NCBI GenBank assembly: GCA_027487815.1
Contig: JAIYCW010000004.1
Coordinates: forward strand, 1-56,107
Direction: 5' to 3'
Length of the DNA: 56,107 nucleotides
Origin: Burkholderiales bacterium
GTDB taxonomy: Bacteria > Pseudomonadota > Gammaproteobacteria > Burkholderiales > Burkholderiaceae_E
The translations under genes were made by a program, and so were the position numbers. The stretch's first letter is position 1; each line of letters starts with the position of its first letter. Below are positions 43,414 to 52,805 of this stretch, piece after piece. Below the pieces are notes generated by a model. It was given only the letters and a program-made list of their open reading frames with translations. It was not told the origin of the DNA and searched no databases.

Positions 43414-44838
43414 GTGTTTTCTTCGATATTTACCCGTAAAGACAAGCCCGATCCTCGTAAAACGAAGGAGGCCGTGCTGCGTGAGCAAATGCTCGCGCAA
43501 TCACCTTCGACGCAACCTGGCGTGGCGACCACAACCACTCAAGCGCCCGATCCGCGTGAAGTAGCGCGGCTCACTGCCGAGAAAATCGATCGGATCGAAT
43601 CCGAAATGATTGCCGCCGGCCTGCCGGTGCCACCCCCTCCAAAACGCGTGGCCCAAGCCGCAGCAGTCGCTGCCGCCGCACCGGTAGCAGCCACAAAGGA
43701 GTCTTCGGGCGGCAAGACCTTGCCGATGCTGGATTTCGGTACCTCGGTGGTGCTTGGCGATCCGAGTAACGCCGATCAGATCCTGGTTTCGGGCTCCTCG
43801 CTCGATCCCCAGCTTGAAGAAGCGGCCATTCTGTATGCCAATAACCAGACTGAAGCCGCCGCTGCCACCTTGCGTGTCACGATCCAGAATCCGGGTGTTC
43901 AGCAGCAGGCATGGTGGATGCTGTTTGATGTGCTGCACTGCCTGAACGACAAAGAAGCCTTTGAAAGTCTTTCACTGGACTATGCCGCGCGCTTCGAGGC
44001 TTCGCCCCCGGCATGGCGGGACAACGCCTCACGCGCCGCGCCTGTTGAGCCCAAAACGAAATCCGGCGCCGGGCCGTCTGTGGTGCGCTTTCCCGCCCAG
44101 ATTGATGGCAGTGTGACCCGGCTGATTGAGGTTGCCCACAAAGCTTCGGTGAACAAGCGCCTGGTGGTGTTTGATTTCACCAAGGTCAAGCAAATCGACG
44201 CAGCCGCAATCAACTTGCTGCAATCCGTGATTGAAGGCTACAAAAAGCAGAAGCGGGAGCTCTCGATCAATGGTGCCGAAATCCTGTTTCATTTGGTGCG
44301 CGCAACTGTTGAAGCAGGCGTTCGCGCGGATAACGAAACGCACTGGCTGCTCAGCATGGATCTTTTGCGCCTGATGGGCGCGCGCCAACAGTTTGATGAT
44401 CTGAGCATTGATTATTGCGTGACCTTTGAAGTGTCGCCGCCCGCTTTTGAACCGATGCCTGATTGGATTCGCACTGAAAATGGCGAAGCTTTAGGCGGCT
44501 CCACGATTCACGCCACCGTTGGCGCAACCCAGTTTGACACGTCTCCATTGGCCGATGGCGGGCAGGCGTTTGCCTTAAGCGGCGAGCTGCTCGGGCGTCT
44601 TCAAAAGGAGTTGGCTGCTTTGAGGGTCTATGCCGCAGACCGCAGCGATGTCGTGATTGATTGCCGCGATTTGCTGCGTCTCGATTTCGTTGCAGCCGGT
44701 GAGCTGCTCAATGAATGCGTCACCATGCGTAATCAGGGTAAACAAATCTTGATCGTTGAGCCCAGCGCCATTGTGTTGGCACTGATGCTGGTCATGGGCA
44801 TCCACGAACTCACCGAGATTCGCACCCGCAAGGCTTAA
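43414..44838 (+). CDS. STAS-domain protein with duplicated helical module
   Basis: A 474-residue cytoplasmic protein starting at GTG with AAGG upstream. A charged, Pro/Ala-rich N-terminus (1-100) is followed by a helical module with [20 protein letters not shown] and [13 protein letters not shown] (about 135-201). A STAS-like domain (222-302) contains [23 protein letters not shown] second copy of the module is at 290-345 ([34 protein letters not shown]), and a second STAS-like domain at 384-465. STAS domains act as phosphorylatable or NTP-binding protein-interaction modules. The gene lies just upstream of hslV, separated by a hairpin. Its role is unknown. Confidence 0.78.
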   Translation: MFSSIFTRKDKPDPRKTKEAVLREQMLAQSPSTQPGVATTTTQAPDPREVARLTAEKIDRIESEMIAAGLPVPPPPKRVAQAAAVAAAAPVAATKESSGGKTLPMLDFGTSVVLGDPSNADQILVSGSSLDPQLEEAAILYANNQTEAAAATLRVTIQNPGVQQQAWWMLFDVLHCLNDKEAFESLSLDYAARFEASPPAWRDNASRAAPVEPKTKSGAGPSVVRFPAQIDGSVTRLIEVAHKASVNKRLVVFDFTKVKQIDAAAINLLQSVIEGYKKQKRELSINGAEILFHLVRATVEAGVRADNETHWLLSMDLLRLMGARQQFDDLSIDYCVTFEVSPPAFEPMPDWIRTENGEALGGSTIHATVGATQFDTSPLADGGQAFALSGELLGRLQKELAALRVYAADRSDVVIDCRDLLRLDFVAAGELLNECVTMRNQGKQILIVEPSAIVLALMLVMGIHELTEIRTRKA

Positions 44839-44841
44839 AAC

Positions 44842-44865
44842 AAGGCGGGGAGCAAGCCCCGCCTT
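44842..44865 (+). terminator. Hairpin between the STAS gene and hslV
   Basis: Nine-base arms AAGGCGGGG and CCCCGCCTT enclose a 6-base loop right after the stop codon. The stem is strong, but no T-run follows, so termination may be partial or Rho-assisted. Confidence 0.55.
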
Positions 44866-44924
44866 CACGTATAACAAGCCCCCTGCGGCACATCCGCTCT
44901 GGATGCGCCAAGTACAATCTGTGC

Positions 44925-45458
44925 ATGGAACAATTTCACGGAACAACCATCGTCTCGGTACGCCGGGGCGATCAGGTGGCGCTTGGCGGCGATGGCCAAG
45001 TGACGCTCGGCAACATCATCATCAAGCATGGAGCCCGCAAGGTGCGCCGGCTGCACAACAGCCGCGTGCTGGCTGGATTCGCGGGCGGCACGGCCGATGC
45101 CTTCACACTTTTCGAACGCTTTGAAGCCCAGCTCGATAAGCATTCCGGCCATTTGCTTCGAGCAGCGGTGGAGCTGGCCAAGGATTGGCGCACCGACCGA
45201 GCCTTGCGCCGACTCGAAGCGATGCTCGCGGTCGCCGATAAGGAGCACTCGCTGATCATCACTGGCAATGGTGATGTGCTGGAGCCCGAGCATGGCTTGA
45301 TTGCAATTGGCAGCGGTGGGCCCTATGCGCAATCCGCAGCAAAAGCACTTCTGGACGAAACCACGCTGGGCCCCGAAGCCATCGTGCGCAAATCCCTGGC
45401 GATTGCCGGTGAGCTTTGTATTTACACCAATGACCATGTCACGGTCGAAACGCTTTAA
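44925..45458 (+). CDS. hslV: ATP-dependent protease subunit HslV
   Basis: The peptidase of the HslUV (ClpQY) heat-shock protease, 177 residues, a proteasome beta-type N-terminal nucleophile hydrolase. The mature protein starts at the Thr after MEQFHG ([18 protein letters not shown]), and the short propeptide is removed autocatalytically. The characteristic [18 protein letters not shown] and [21 protein letters not shown] motifs follow. hslU begins 15 bases downstream. No clear sigma-32 promoter is visible in the preceding 60 bases. Confidence 0.97.
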   Translation: MEQFHGTTIVSVRRGDQVALGGDGQVTLGNIIIKHGARKVRRLHNSRVLAGFAGGTADAFTLFERFEAQLDKHSGHLLRAAVELAKDWRTDRALRRLEAMLAVADKEHSLIITGNGDVLEPEHGLIAIGSGGPYAQSAAKALLDETTLGPEAIVRKSLAIAGELCIYTNDHVTVETL

Positions 45459-45473
45459 GGCACTACGCTTACC

Positions 45474-46823
45474 ATGTCCATGACCCCCGCCGAAATCGTT
45501 TCGGAACTTGACCGCCACATCATTGGGCAGGCCCGTGCCAAGCGCGCGGTGGCCATCGCGTTGCGCAATCGCTGGCGTCGCCAGCAAGTCAGCGAATCCT
45601 TGCGCCAGGAAATCACGCCTAAAAACATTCTCATGATTGGGCCCACTGGTGTTGGCAAGACCGAAATCGCGCGCCGTTTGGCCAAGCTTGCCAATGCCCC
45701 ATTTATCAAGGTTGAAGCCACCAAGTTCACCGAGGTGGGCTATGTGGGGCGTGATGTCGACACCATCATTCGCGATCTGATCGAGGTCGCCATCAAGCAG
45801 GTCCGTGACCAGGATAAGCGCAAGCATGAGCGAGGCGCAGCCGATGCTGCTGAAGACCGAGTGCTGGATGTCCTGTTGCCTGGGCCCAAGCCCTTCGGCT
45901 TCGGTATGGGCGCTGAGGCGCCCGATGCTCGCATCGACTCCGCTGCCGACAACACAACGCGGCAGAAGTTTCGCAAGAAGCTGCGCGAAGGCGAGCTGGA
46001 TGACAAGGAAATCGAGATCGATATCTCCAGCCCGCTGCCCTCTATGGAGTTGATGGGCCCGGCCGGTATGGAAGAGCTCACCTCGCAGTTGCAAAACATG
46101 TTTCAGGGGATCAAGGGCGCCAAGAAAACCCGCAAGCTCAAGATCCGCGAAGCGCTCAAACTGTTGGCCGATGAAGAAGCGGCCAAGCTGGTGAATGAAG
46201 ATGATGTGAAGCTGCGAGCGGTGCAGGCAGTGGAGCAAACTGGGATCGTGTTTATCGATGAAATCGATAAGGTTGCTTCGCGTGGCAACACCCAGGGCGC
46301 GGATGTTTCGCGCCAAGGCGTGCAGCGCGATCTCTTGCCTTTGGTTGAGGGCACCACGGTGACTACGAAGTATGGGCCGATCAAGACGGACCATATTCTA
46401 TTCATCGCTTCAGGCGCGTTTCACCTTTCAAAACCCTCCGATTTGATTCCCGAGCTGCAGGGTCGCTTGCCGATCCGGGTGGAGCTCGACAGCCTGAGCG
46501 CCAATGACTTCAAGCGCATCCTGACCGAGCCGCATGCGAGCCTCACCAAGCAATATCAGGCGCTTCTTGCAACTGAGGATGTTTCGCTGGAGTTCACTGA
46601 CGAAGGGGTGCAGCGGATCGCCGAGGTGGCGTTTTCGGTGAATGAAACCACCGAGAATATCGGCGCGCGGCGCCTGCACACCGTCATGGAAAAGCTGCTC
46701 GAAGAGGTCAGTTTCAGCGCTGGTAATGGCTCGGTGAAGGCTTTGAAAGTCGATGCTGCGCTGGTCGATGAGAAGCTTGGCGCTTTGGCTGCGAGCGAAG
46801 ATCTTTCGCGCTATGTCCTCTAG
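45474..46823 (+). CDS. hslU: HslU AAA+ ATPase
   Basis: The unfoldase partner of HslV, 449 residues. Walker A is [17 protein letters not shown] (about 56-72), followed by the pore-region [14 protein letters not shown]. The intermediate I-domain lies at about 105-245, Walker B is [12 protein letters not shown], and the sensor/arginine-finger region includes [12 protein letters not shown]. The C-terminal SEDLSRYVL inserts into HslV to activate it. The start ATG at 45474 is preceded by AAGGCACTACG. It overlaps slightly with the following cupin gene if that starts at 46813. Confidence 0.97.
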   Translation: MSMTPAEIVSELDRHIIGQARAKRAVAIALRNRWRRQQVSESLRQEITPKNILMIGPTGVGKTEIARRLAKLANAPFIKVEATKFTEVGYVGRDVDTIIRDLIEVAIKQVRDQDKRKHERGAADAAEDRVLDVLLPGPKPFGFGMGAEAPDARIDSAADNTTRQKFRKKLREGELDDKEIEIDISSPLPSMELMGPAGMEELTSQLQNMFQGIKGAKKTRKLKIREALKLLADEEAAKLVNEDDVKLRAVQAVEQTGIVFIDEIDKVASRGNTQGADVSRQGVQRDLLPLVEGTTVTTKYGPIKTDHILFIASGAFHLSKPSDLIPELQGRLPIRVELDSLSANDFKRILTEPHASLTKQYQALLATEDVSLEFTDEGVQRIAEVAFSVNETTENIGARRLHTVMEKLLEEVSFSAGNGSVKALKVDAALVDEKLGALAASEDLSRYVL

Positions 46824-47223
46824 CCCGGCCATGAACGATTCACCGATGTTTACCCGGCTGGAGCTTTTCACCGACACCGACGGCCGGGCGCGATTTCGTG
46901 AAACTGTTATACCTCTAAGCGAAGGTTCCAGCGCCGCAGCACTTTCGGCATTGATGCCAGGCGCAGGGTTGCAATTGCGGCAAAGCCCGGTAGGTTTTCG
47001 CAGCGAATTTCATTGCACCACCAACCCCCAATGGGTGTTTATCCTGAGCGGCCGGATGCGTATTGGCTTGCAGGATGGCAGCTCAAGGTCTTTTGGCCCA
47101 GGAGAGCATTTCTTTTCGGCTGATACGTTGCCCGAGGGGGCGAGTTTCGATCCTGAAGTGCATGGACATTGGAGCGCCCAGGAGGGCGAAGAGCCTTTGC
47201 GCACCCTGTTTGTGCGCGCCTAA
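46813..47223 (+). CDS. Small cupin-domain protein
   Basis: A 136-residue single cupin beta-barrel. Motif 1 approximates [21 protein letters not shown], and motif 2 approximates [19 protein letters not shown] followed by HGHWS. One His of each metal-binding motif is seen, so metal binding is uncertain. The start is ambiguous: ATG 46813 overlaps the end of hslU by 11 bases and has GAAGA upstream, while ATG 46831 avoids the overlap. It probably shares the hslVU transcript. The function is unknown; small cupins of this type can be sugar- or ligand-binding. Confidence 0.72.
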   Translation: MSSSPAMNDSPMFTRLELFTDTDGRARFRETVIPLSEGSSAAALSALMPGAGLQLRQSPVGFRSEFHCTTNPQWVFILSGRMRIGLQDGSSRSFGPGEHFFSADTLPEGASFDPEVHGHWSAQEGEEPLRTLFVRA

Positions 47224-47247
47224 GCCCTAAGTTTTCGAAGGCTGACC

Positions 47248-47271
47248 CTTGAAGTCGAGGCCTTCACCCAT
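47248..47271 (+). promoter_or_regulatory. Candidate sigma-32 heat-shock promoter of htpX
   Basis: CTTGAA (47248-47253) and ACCCAT (47266-47271) lie 12 bases apart, close to the sigma-32 consensus CTTGAA with CCCCAT. They stand 48 bases before the htpX start codon. This fits the known heat-shock control of htpX. Confidence 0.55.
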
Positions 47272-47318
47272 ACAATGGTCTTACACCTGAAGGAATCCGC
47301 AAAGGAGGCGGGGCCCCT

Positions 47319-48197
47319 ATGAAACGCATCATGTTGTTTGTGCTCACCAACGTAGCCGTCATGGCGGTGATTCTGATCGTTACTCGTTTGCTTGGCGTGG
47401 ACCGCTACGTATCGGCCAATGGAATCGATCTGGGATCGCTGGCGGTATTCTCGCTGGTGGTCGGCTTTGCCGGTTCGATCATTTCCTTGCTGATGAGCAA
47501 GTCGATGGCCAAGTGGTCCACCGGTGCGCAAGTCATCAACCAGCCGTCCAATGCCGACGAGGCTTGGATCGTGGATACCGTACGCAAGTTTGCCGAGAAG
47601 TCGGGCATCGGCATGCCGGAAGTGGCGATTTATGAGGGTGCTCCCAATGCGTTTGCGACGGGTGCCTCAAAGAATAATTCCCTGGTCGCGGTGTCTACCG
47701 GCTTGCTGCAAAACATGAACAAGCGCGAAGTTGAGGCGGTTATTGCGCATGAGGTGGCCCACATTGCCAATGGCGATATGGTGACCATGGCCCTGATCCA
47801 GGGCGTGATGAACACCTTTGTGGTGTTTCTCTCGCGCGTGGTGGGTTACTTCGTTGATAAGGCGATCTTTCGCAATCAGGACGATAGCCCCGGGATCGGC
47901 TACATGATTTCAACCATCGTGCTCGATATTCTCTTTGGCATTCTTGCCGCGGTGATCGTGGCCTGGTTTAGCCGCCAGCGAGAGTTTCGGGCCGATGCGG
48001 GTGCTGCACATATGATGGGCGAGAGCAATTCGATGCAGGCAGCTCTGGCACGGCTGGGTGGCATTGAAGCCGGTGAATTGCCCCAAACCGTGAAAACCAT
48101 GGGTATCTCCGGGCGCGGTGGCGTGATGGCGCTCCTCTCAAGCCATCCTCCGCTTGAAGTGCGCATCCAGGCACTGCGCGATCGCAAGTTCGCCTGA
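47319..48197 (+). CDS. htpX: Protease HtpX
   Basis: A 292-residue zinc metalloprotease of the inner membrane that helps degrade misfolded membrane proteins. Two N-terminal helices (about 5-24 and 40-60) precede the cytoplasmic active site HEVAH at 144-148 in [15 protein letters not shown]. The third ligand is in [14 protein letters not shown]. Two more helices are at about 155-215. The ATG at 47319 has a strong AAAGGAGG ribosome site and a sigma-32-like promoter upstream. The neighbouring hslVU fits a heat-shock island. Confidence 0.96.
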   Translation: MKRIMLFVLTNVAVMAVILIVTRLLGVDRYVSANGIDLGSLAVFSLVVGFAGSIISLLMSKSMAKWSTGAQVINQPSNADEAWIVDTVRKFAEKSGIGMPEVAIYEGAPNAFATGASKNNSLVAVSTGLLQNMNKREVEAVIAHEVAHIANGDMVTMALIQGVMNTFVVFLSRVVGYFVDKAIFRNQDDSPGIGYMISTIVLDILFGILAAVIVAWFSRQREFRADAGAAHMMGESNSMQAALARLGGIEAGELPQTVKTMGISGRGGVMALLSSHPPLEVRIQALRDRKFA

Positions 48198-48240
48198 GCT
48201 TGAACTCAGGGCTGAACCGGGCTTGAGATAAACTCTTCGT

Positions 48241-48696
48241 ATGAGTGCATCGACCCAGCCCGGTTCAATTCAACCCGGATCCATCCAGCCCTTCCACCTG
48301 GCTTTTCCTGTCCATAGTCTTTCAGAAGCTCGCCAGTTTTATGGTGAGCTGCTGGGGTGCCCCGAAGGGCGCAGTTCCCCGGAGTGGGTGGACTTCAACC
48401 TGTTTGGCCATCAAATCGTGGCGCATCTCGCGCCTGAGCAATGCCGTCAAGCAAGCACCAATGCGGTGGATGGCGATCAAGTGCCGGTTAGTCATTTTGG
48501 TGTCGTGCTGCCGATGGCGCAGTGGGAAGCATTGGCTGAAACCCTGAAAGCGGCCGGCACAAAATTCATCGTTGAGCCGCATATTCGCTTCAAGGGTCAG
48601 CCTGGCGAGCAAGCCACTTTGTTTTTTCTCGACCCCTCGGGCAACGCACTTGAGTTCAAGGCCTTTGCCGATATCGGGCAACTCTTTGCGAAGTAG
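48241..48696 (+). CDS. VOC-family (glyoxalase/dioxygenase-like) protein
   Basis: A 151-residue protein with the vicinal-oxygen-chelate fold of two beta-alpha-beta-beta-beta modules. The first module starts [23 protein letters not shown] with the typical His ligand, and the second reads SHFGVVLP with another His. The C-terminus ends [17 protein letters not shown], with the last Glu ligand, a common pattern in this superfamily. The N-terminus contains a duplicated QPGSI element, caused by a short DNA repeat. The specific reaction is unknown. The gene is 43 bases after htpX. Confidence 0.87.
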   Translation: MSASTQPGSIQPGSIQPFHLAFPVHSLSEARQFYGELLGCPEGRSSPEWVDFNLFGHQIVAHLAPEQCRQASTNAVDGDQVPVSHFGVVLPMAQWEALAETLKAAGTKFIVEPHIRFKGQPGEQATLFFLDPSGNALEFKAFADIGQLFAK

Positions 48697-48705
48697 GGCT
48701 GGCGT

Positions 48706-49608
48706 TTAAGTCGCCTGGCGCAGGCAGCGTTTGCCTGCGCTGAGCATGGCCTGGGTCAGGCGTGCGGCTTGAGGCGCTTCGCGCTTCCAGTGATGCCAAA
48801 AGAGCGGTACTTCAAGCCATTTTCCGGGCAGGGCCTCGACCAGCCGGCCGGCTTTGGCGTCTTGCGGGGATTGCAGCTCGCACTCCATGCCCCAGCCCAG
48901 CCCCGCCAGCAAGGCCTCATGAAACGCTTCCACGCTGCCCAGATAATGGCGTTGCAGACTCACCTGCTTTAATCCAAATACCTGGGCCAGGAACTGGTCT
49001 TGTAGCTGATCCTTGCGGTTGAAGCACACGACTGGCGTAGCGAGGAGCTCATGCACCGTCAGGCTGCGTCGCTTGTCGCGCACATTCAGTGCGAGCTCAC
49101 GCGACATCAGGCATCGATAGCGCAGCTTGCCCAAGGGCTCAGACACGCAGCCGCGCAAGGTCTTGCTGGCCGTGCTGATGCAGCCCACAACCTGACCCTG
49201 CTGCAGCCATTGCATGGTGTGATCCTGATCATCGATCAACACATCAATCAGCAGCTTGTGGCGAATCAGGGTTGGAGAAATTTGCGGCACCACCCAGCTT
49301 GCAATCGAGTCAGCATTAATCGCCACGCTCAAGCTTTGCCAGTTGCTGTGTTCGGGCTGCAGCGCATTGGCGAGGTCGGACTCAATCAACTGCAATTGCC
49401 TGAAACTCGCCAGAACGGTATTGCCAGCAGCAGTGGCGATGGCTCGCTTGCCGCGCACCAGCATGCGTTTGCCGGCTTGGTCTTCAAGCGCGCGGATGCG
49501 CAAGCTGATCGCCGCCACACTTAAATGCAAAGCTTGCGCGGCCGCGGTGAGCGAGCCGGTGTTGACGCATGCGGCGAGAGCTTCCAACTGACGACGATCA
49601 AACTGCAC
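48706..49608 (-). CDS. LysR-family regulator, ArgP-like
   Basis: A 300-residue LysR protein. The N-terminal helix-turn-helix is MQFDRRQLEALAACVNTG and SLTAAAQALHLSVAAISLRIRALED. The effector domain is of ArgP/IciA type with QHYLGSVEAFHEALLAGLGWGM-like features (here RHYLGSVEAFHEAL, then GLGWGM). It is divergent from a LysE/ArgO-type exporter, the well-known ArgP-ArgO layout in which ArgP activates exporter expression in response to arginine or lysine. The AT-rich 91-base gap would carry the control site. Confidence 0.9.
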   Translation of the reverse strand: MQFDRRQLEALAACVNTGSLTAAAQALHLSVAAISLRIRALEDQAGKRMLVRGKRAIATAAGNTVLASFRQLQLIESDLANALQPEHSNWQSLSVAINADSIASWVVPQISPTLIRHKLLIDVLIDDQDHTMQWLQQGQVVGCISTASKTLRGCVSEPLGKLRYRCLMSRELALNVRDKRRSLTVHELLATPVVCFNRKDQLQDQFLAQVFGLKQVSLQRHYLGSVEAFHEALLAGLGWGMECELQSPQDAKAGRLVEALPGKWLEVPLFWHHWKREAPQAARLTQAMLSAGKRCLRQAT

Positions 49609-49624
49609 TGCTGGCCTTAGGCTA

Positions 49625-49670
49625 TTGAGTATTTATTAACAGCTATAAGTTTATTTGAATTTCATTTAAA
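49625..49670. promoter_or_regulatory. AT-rich control region between argP-like and argO-like genes
   Basis: A strongly AT-rich stretch with alternating T- and A-tracts lies between the divergent starts, as in ArgP target sites. TTGAAT at 49655-49660 could be a -35 box for the exporter, with a weak CATACC -10 box 17 bases later. Confidence 0.45.
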
Positions 49671-49699
49671 CACCCTGCATACCTTGCAATGATGCGGGC

Positions 49700-50350
49700 A
49701 TGTCACCCTTTTTTGCTGGATTTGGCCTCAGCCTGTCTTTGATCATTGCAATCGGCCCCCAAAACGCGCATGTGCTGCGGGTAGCACTGCTGCGCCGTCA
49801 CGTCGCGCTGACTGTGCTGGCTTGCGCCCTTACCGATGTCGCGTTGATCGCGCTTGGTGTTGCGGGCATGGCAAGCCTGATCGCGCAGGCGCAATGGATT
49901 GCCCCGGTAATGATTGCTTGTGCAGTGGTGTTTTTGTTGGTCTATGGTGCGCGTGCGGCCCGCGCCGCATGGCTGGGGCCCGACCGAGCGCTTGATGCAA
50001 GCGCGTCATCTGGCGAGGCTGGGTCAATAAAAAACCACTCTGCGTCGCAGGCGGTGCTCACCGCACTGGCGTTCTCATGGCTTAACCCGCATGCATGGAT
50101 TGATACTGCAGTGTTGGTCGGGGGTGCCTCGACCAGTTATGCCATGCCGATGAATTGGTGGTTCGGTGTCGGGGCCATGTTGGGGTCCATCACCTGGTTT
50201 GTGGGGCTGGGCTGGGGCGCAAGTTTGTTGGCGCCCTGGATGGCCAGGCCTGGCACCTGGCGCGCGATCGATGGTCTGGTTGCGTTAACCATGTGGGCTA
50301 CTGCGGCAGGCTTGATCTGGACGCAGTGGTTCAGCTCAAGCGCAGGCTGA
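49700..50350 (+). CDS. LysE/ArgO-family amino-acid exporter
   Basis: A 216-residue inner-membrane protein with about six hydrophobic segments. It opens with SPFFAGFGLSLSLIIAIGPQNA, where GPQNA is the signature of the LysE/ArgO exporter family (basic amino acids). The divergent ArgP-like regulator supports arginine or lysine export. The LNPHAWIDTAVLVGG segment is another family hallmark. Its last 20 bases overlap convergently with the hydratase gene. Confidence 0.92.
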   Translation: MSPFFAGFGLSLSLIIAIGPQNAHVLRVALLRRHVALTVLACALTDVALIALGVAGMASLIAQAQWIAPVMIACAVVFLLVYGARAARAAWLGPDRALDASASSGEAGSIKNHSASQAVLTALAFSWLNPHAWIDTAVLVGGASTSYAMPMNWWFGVGAMLGSITWFVGLGWGASLLAPWMARPGTWRAIDGLVALTMWATAAGLIWTQWFSSSAG

Positions 50351-51188
50351 CCCCTTCAAACGGCAAGCCCTGAATGCGGGTGTTCCATTGCTGACCCGCC
50401 ACTATTGGGAAGGCCTTGGTGACCGTGCCTGTCGTGATGAGATCCCCGGGCTCGATGCCTCTTGCATAAGCAGCGCCAGCCTCCGGATCTTTGAGCACTC
50501 CAGCCAGATGCCGAAGCACATTCAGCGGCCCATCCAGGACATCATGGGCCTCGCCGGTGTCGATGATTTTTGTATCGCAAAACAGATCCACGGAAAAACT
50601 CTTAAGCGCCTGCGCCCACTCAGATAGCGGGATCTGCTCGACTGCCATCAGCGGGCCAAGGACCATCCTGGCATGCAGGGCACCGGCAACCAAAGTGTCT
50701 GCCGCTGAAAACTTCCAGGCGGCATAGGGCGAGGTCACAATTTCAAAGCCCTGGCCGATCGCAGAAACACAGTTCAGCAGCTCGCTGTCGTCCATCTCCT
50801 GATTCGGGGAGCCGCGCATTTCAAACACAATCTCCGGCTCAATGCGGGGCTCGTGAATATGTTCGAGCGAGCAGCGCATGGAAGATGGGTCGGTGAAGCG
50901 CATGATTGATCGGGCATACATCGGCCCCACGATTGGCGCGTGTACCTGATACTGATCCCAGATAGTGCGGTTGGTAAACCCGACCTTCCAGCCTTTGACA
51001 AGATCGCCGTCTGCCTTTCGCAAGCGCATGACTTGCGCACCAATGCGGTAGGCTTCGGTAAGGCTCAACGGGTTGTCGATCAGCTTGCGAATCGCGTGGC
51101 TTGTGCCGGAAGCCAAAGCTCGGTGCATGGAATCGGCAAGCTGGAGATCCTGGGGTGGAACGTCGTCGGGTGTAAAGAGCGCGGGCAT
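50331..51188 (-). CDS. 2-keto-4-pentenoate hydratase / 4-oxalocrotonate decarboxylase family protein
   Basis: A 285-residue member of the fumarylacetoacetase-like MhpD/DmpE family. Evidence includes WKVGFTNRTIWDQYQVHAPIVGPMYA, the metal-binding EPRIEPEIVFEM around residues 110-121, GFEIVTSPYAAWKF, and the C-terminal GDLITTGTVTKAFPI. Hydratase and decarboxylase members cannot be told apart by eye. Both act in meta-cleavage aromatic pathways. The ATG at 51188 starts the conserved part; a longer frame from 51248 is not supported. No other meta-cleavage gene is adjacent, so it seems isolated. Confidence 0.87.
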   Translation of the reverse strand: MPALFTPDDVPPQDLQLADSMHRALASGTSHAIRKLIDNPLSLTEAYRIGAQVMRLRKADGDLVKGWKVGFTNRTIWDQYQVHAPIVGPMYARSIMRFTDPSSMRCSLEHIHEPRIEPEIVFEMRGSPNQEMDDSELLNCVSAIGQGFEIVTSPYAAWKFSAADTLVAGALHARMVLGPLMAVEQIPLSEWAQALKSFSVDLFCDTKIIDTGEAHDVLDGPLNVLRHLAGVLKDPEAGAAYARGIEPGDLITTGTVTKAFPIVAGQQWNTRIQGLPFEGVSLRLS

Positions 51189-51278
51189 AACGATACGGCA
51201 AGCTAGAATTTGAAAGAGCGGCCGCGAGTTACCTTGTCGCCGACGCAAGAGTTGTCAAGATAATGCCGCACAAAACCC

Positions 51279-51485
51279 ATGACCAGTAAAAAACCCCGTC
51301 CAACCAAAGCCCTTGGCACATCAGGCGCCGAGGTGCTGGTGATTCCCGCACCAAAACGGCGCAATGCGGTGCAGCGCGCCGCACTTCAGCAAAAGGCTGG
51401 CGAGCATGGACCGAGTCTCAAAGCGCAGCGCAAGCGCGCCAATGACACGTTGAAAAAACTTCCGATCAAGGATCTTCCAGAATGA
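51279..51485 (+). CDS. Small basic protein coupled to a RidA gene
   Basis: A 68-residue Lys/Arg-rich protein with many Pro, Ala and Gln residues. It lacks a signal or membrane segment and is probably disordered or nucleic-acid-binding. Its stop overlaps the RidA start in an ATGA arrangement, suggesting translational coupling. I do not recognise the family. The reading frame seems genuine because of the coupling and the amino-acid bias, but evidence from homology is not available. Confidence 0.6.
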   Translation: MTSKKPRPTKALGTSGAEVLVIPAPKRRNAVQRAALQQKAGEHGPSLKAQRKRANDTLKKLPIKDLPE

Positions 51486-51877
51486 ATTACGGTGAACCCA
51501 CGCGTCGATGGATAAGTTCGGGTTCGGTGTTTGAACAAGCCATCGGATATTCGCGTGCAGTGGTGGATGGGCCGTGGATCTTTGTGTCCGGCACCACTGG
51601 CTTCGACTATAAAACCATGACAATTTCGGATGATGTGATCACACAAGCCGAGCAGTGCCTGCGCAATATTGAGGCAGCATTGGCTGAGGCAGGTGCAAGT
51701 CTCGATGATGTTGTGCGTGTGCGCTACCTGTTGCCGCGTGCTGCCGACTTTGAAGCCTGCTGGCCGGTATTGAGCCGAGCATTTCAGCGTGCTCGCCCAG
51801 CCGCCACCATGATGGAGGTCGGTTTACTCGAAACGCGGATGAAAATCGAAATCGAGGTTACCGCGATCAAGCGCTAA
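51482..51877 (+). CDS. RidA/YjgF/YER057c-family protein
   Basis: A 131-residue YjgF-fold trimer-forming protein. The strand phrase WIFVSGTTGFDYKTMTI, QAEQCLRNIEAALAEAGASLDDVV and the C-terminal RPAATMMEVGLLETRMKIEIEVTAI are family features. The conserved Arg of the RPA motif, which binds the substrate carboxylate, is present together with the later Glu, so enamine/imine deaminase activity is plausible. It is coupled to the small basic gene upstream and convergent with the PhzF gene, 5 bases away. Confidence 0.92.
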   Translation: MNYGEPTRRWISSGSVFEQAIGYSRAVVDGPWIFVSGTTGFDYKTMTISDDVITQAEQCLRNIEAALAEAGASLDDVVRVRYLLPRAADFEACWPVLSRAFQRARPAATMMEVGLLETRMKIEIEVTAIKR

Positions 51878-51882
51878 GCGCC

Positions 51883-52797
51883 TCACTCTCCCAGGCAATC
51901 GTCGGGCACTTCAATAGTGCCCTCGGCCACCCAGACACTGGCCCCGCCGACTTGAATCATGAGCTGTCCTTCGGCTCGTCGCCAGCTGCGCGTTTTAATC
52001 ACACTGGGTCGCCCCATCGCAACGCCTTGCTCGATCTGCAGTGCCAACTCGGAGTGCTTGGCCCCAAGGCGTTCAAGCGCCGAGCCGATCAGAGCCGCCG
52101 CAGCGCTCCCCGTGGCCGGATCTTCATTTACGCCCCAGGCTGGGGCGAACATGCGGGCATAGAGCGAGCCTTGATCGACCAAGTCTCCCGAAAACAGATA
52201 TACCGAGGGCGAGAAGCGTTGGGCCAGCAGATTTTTCCAGGCCACCATATCAAGTTGCGCCCAATCCACGGCCTGGCGGCTGGCCAGTTGAACAAAACAA
52301 AACGGTGCGCCACAACTCGCAAACCAGGTCGCTTTGATTTGATCGGCGCTCAAGGAAAGAATGCTGGCCATCTCGGAATGCGCCATGGCTTTGTCGCCAA
52401 ATTTCACGCCCTGATCCAGGGTGAAGTGCGCTTCATGCAAGCCATCACGCAGGCCGACTTCAACCGGCACCGGTCCGATCTGTTCTTCAAATGTCAGAGA
52501 GTGATTCGACCCCGTGCCGAGTCGTCCGGCCTTGGCCAAAGCGCAAGCCGTACCTACCGTGGGATGCCCAGCGAAAGCCATTTCGGTGGCCGGAGTAAAT
52601 ATCCTGACTTGGCAGGTGTGGGCGGGATTACGCGCTGGCAGCACAAAAGTGGATTCAGCGAAGTTAAATTCGCGCGCGATGCGCTGCATGCCTTGGGCGC
52701 TGATGCCTTGGGCCTGCGGCAATACCGCGAGCTGGTTACCGCCAAACGCCTGCCGGGTAAAGACATCAACGATGTAGTACAAATAACTTTTGCTCAT
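51883..52797 (-). CDS. PhzF-family isomerase-like protein
   Basis: A 304-residue protein with the diaminopimelate-epimerase-like fold. The N-terminal YYIVDVFTRQAFGGNQLAVL contains the typical GGNQLAV. The catalytic Glu appears in NFAESTFVL, and the C-terminal half has EDPATGSAAAALIG. PhzF proteins isomerise trans-2,3-dihydro-3-hydroxyanthranilate in phenazine synthesis, but most relatives act on unknown substrates. No phenazine genes are nearby, so a general isomerase label is safer. It is followed, 8 bases away, by the EAL-DEP gene on the same strand. Confidence 0.92.
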   Translation of the reverse strand: MSKSYLYYIVDVFTRQAFGGNQLAVLPQAQGISAQGMQRIAREFNFAESTFVLPARNPAHTCQVRIFTPATEMAFAGHPTVGTACALAKAGRLGTGSNHSLTFEEQIGPVPVEVGLRDGLHEAHFTLDQGVKFGDKAMAHSEMASILSLSADQIKATWFASCGAPFCFVQLASRQAVDWAQLDMVAWKNLLAQRFSPSVYLFSGDLVDQGSLYARMFAPAWGVNEDPATGSAAAALIGSALERLGAKHSELALQIEQGVAMGRPSVIKTRSWRRAEGQLMIQVGGASVWVAEGTIEVPDDCLGE

Positions 52798-52805
52798 GCA
52801 CGAGT

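Noticed and set aside
44865-46394. Open frame of about 509 codons opposite hslV and hslU
   Set aside because: It is a mirror frame of two highly conserved genes, its product has no recognisable motif, and high-GC genes commonly produce such frames.
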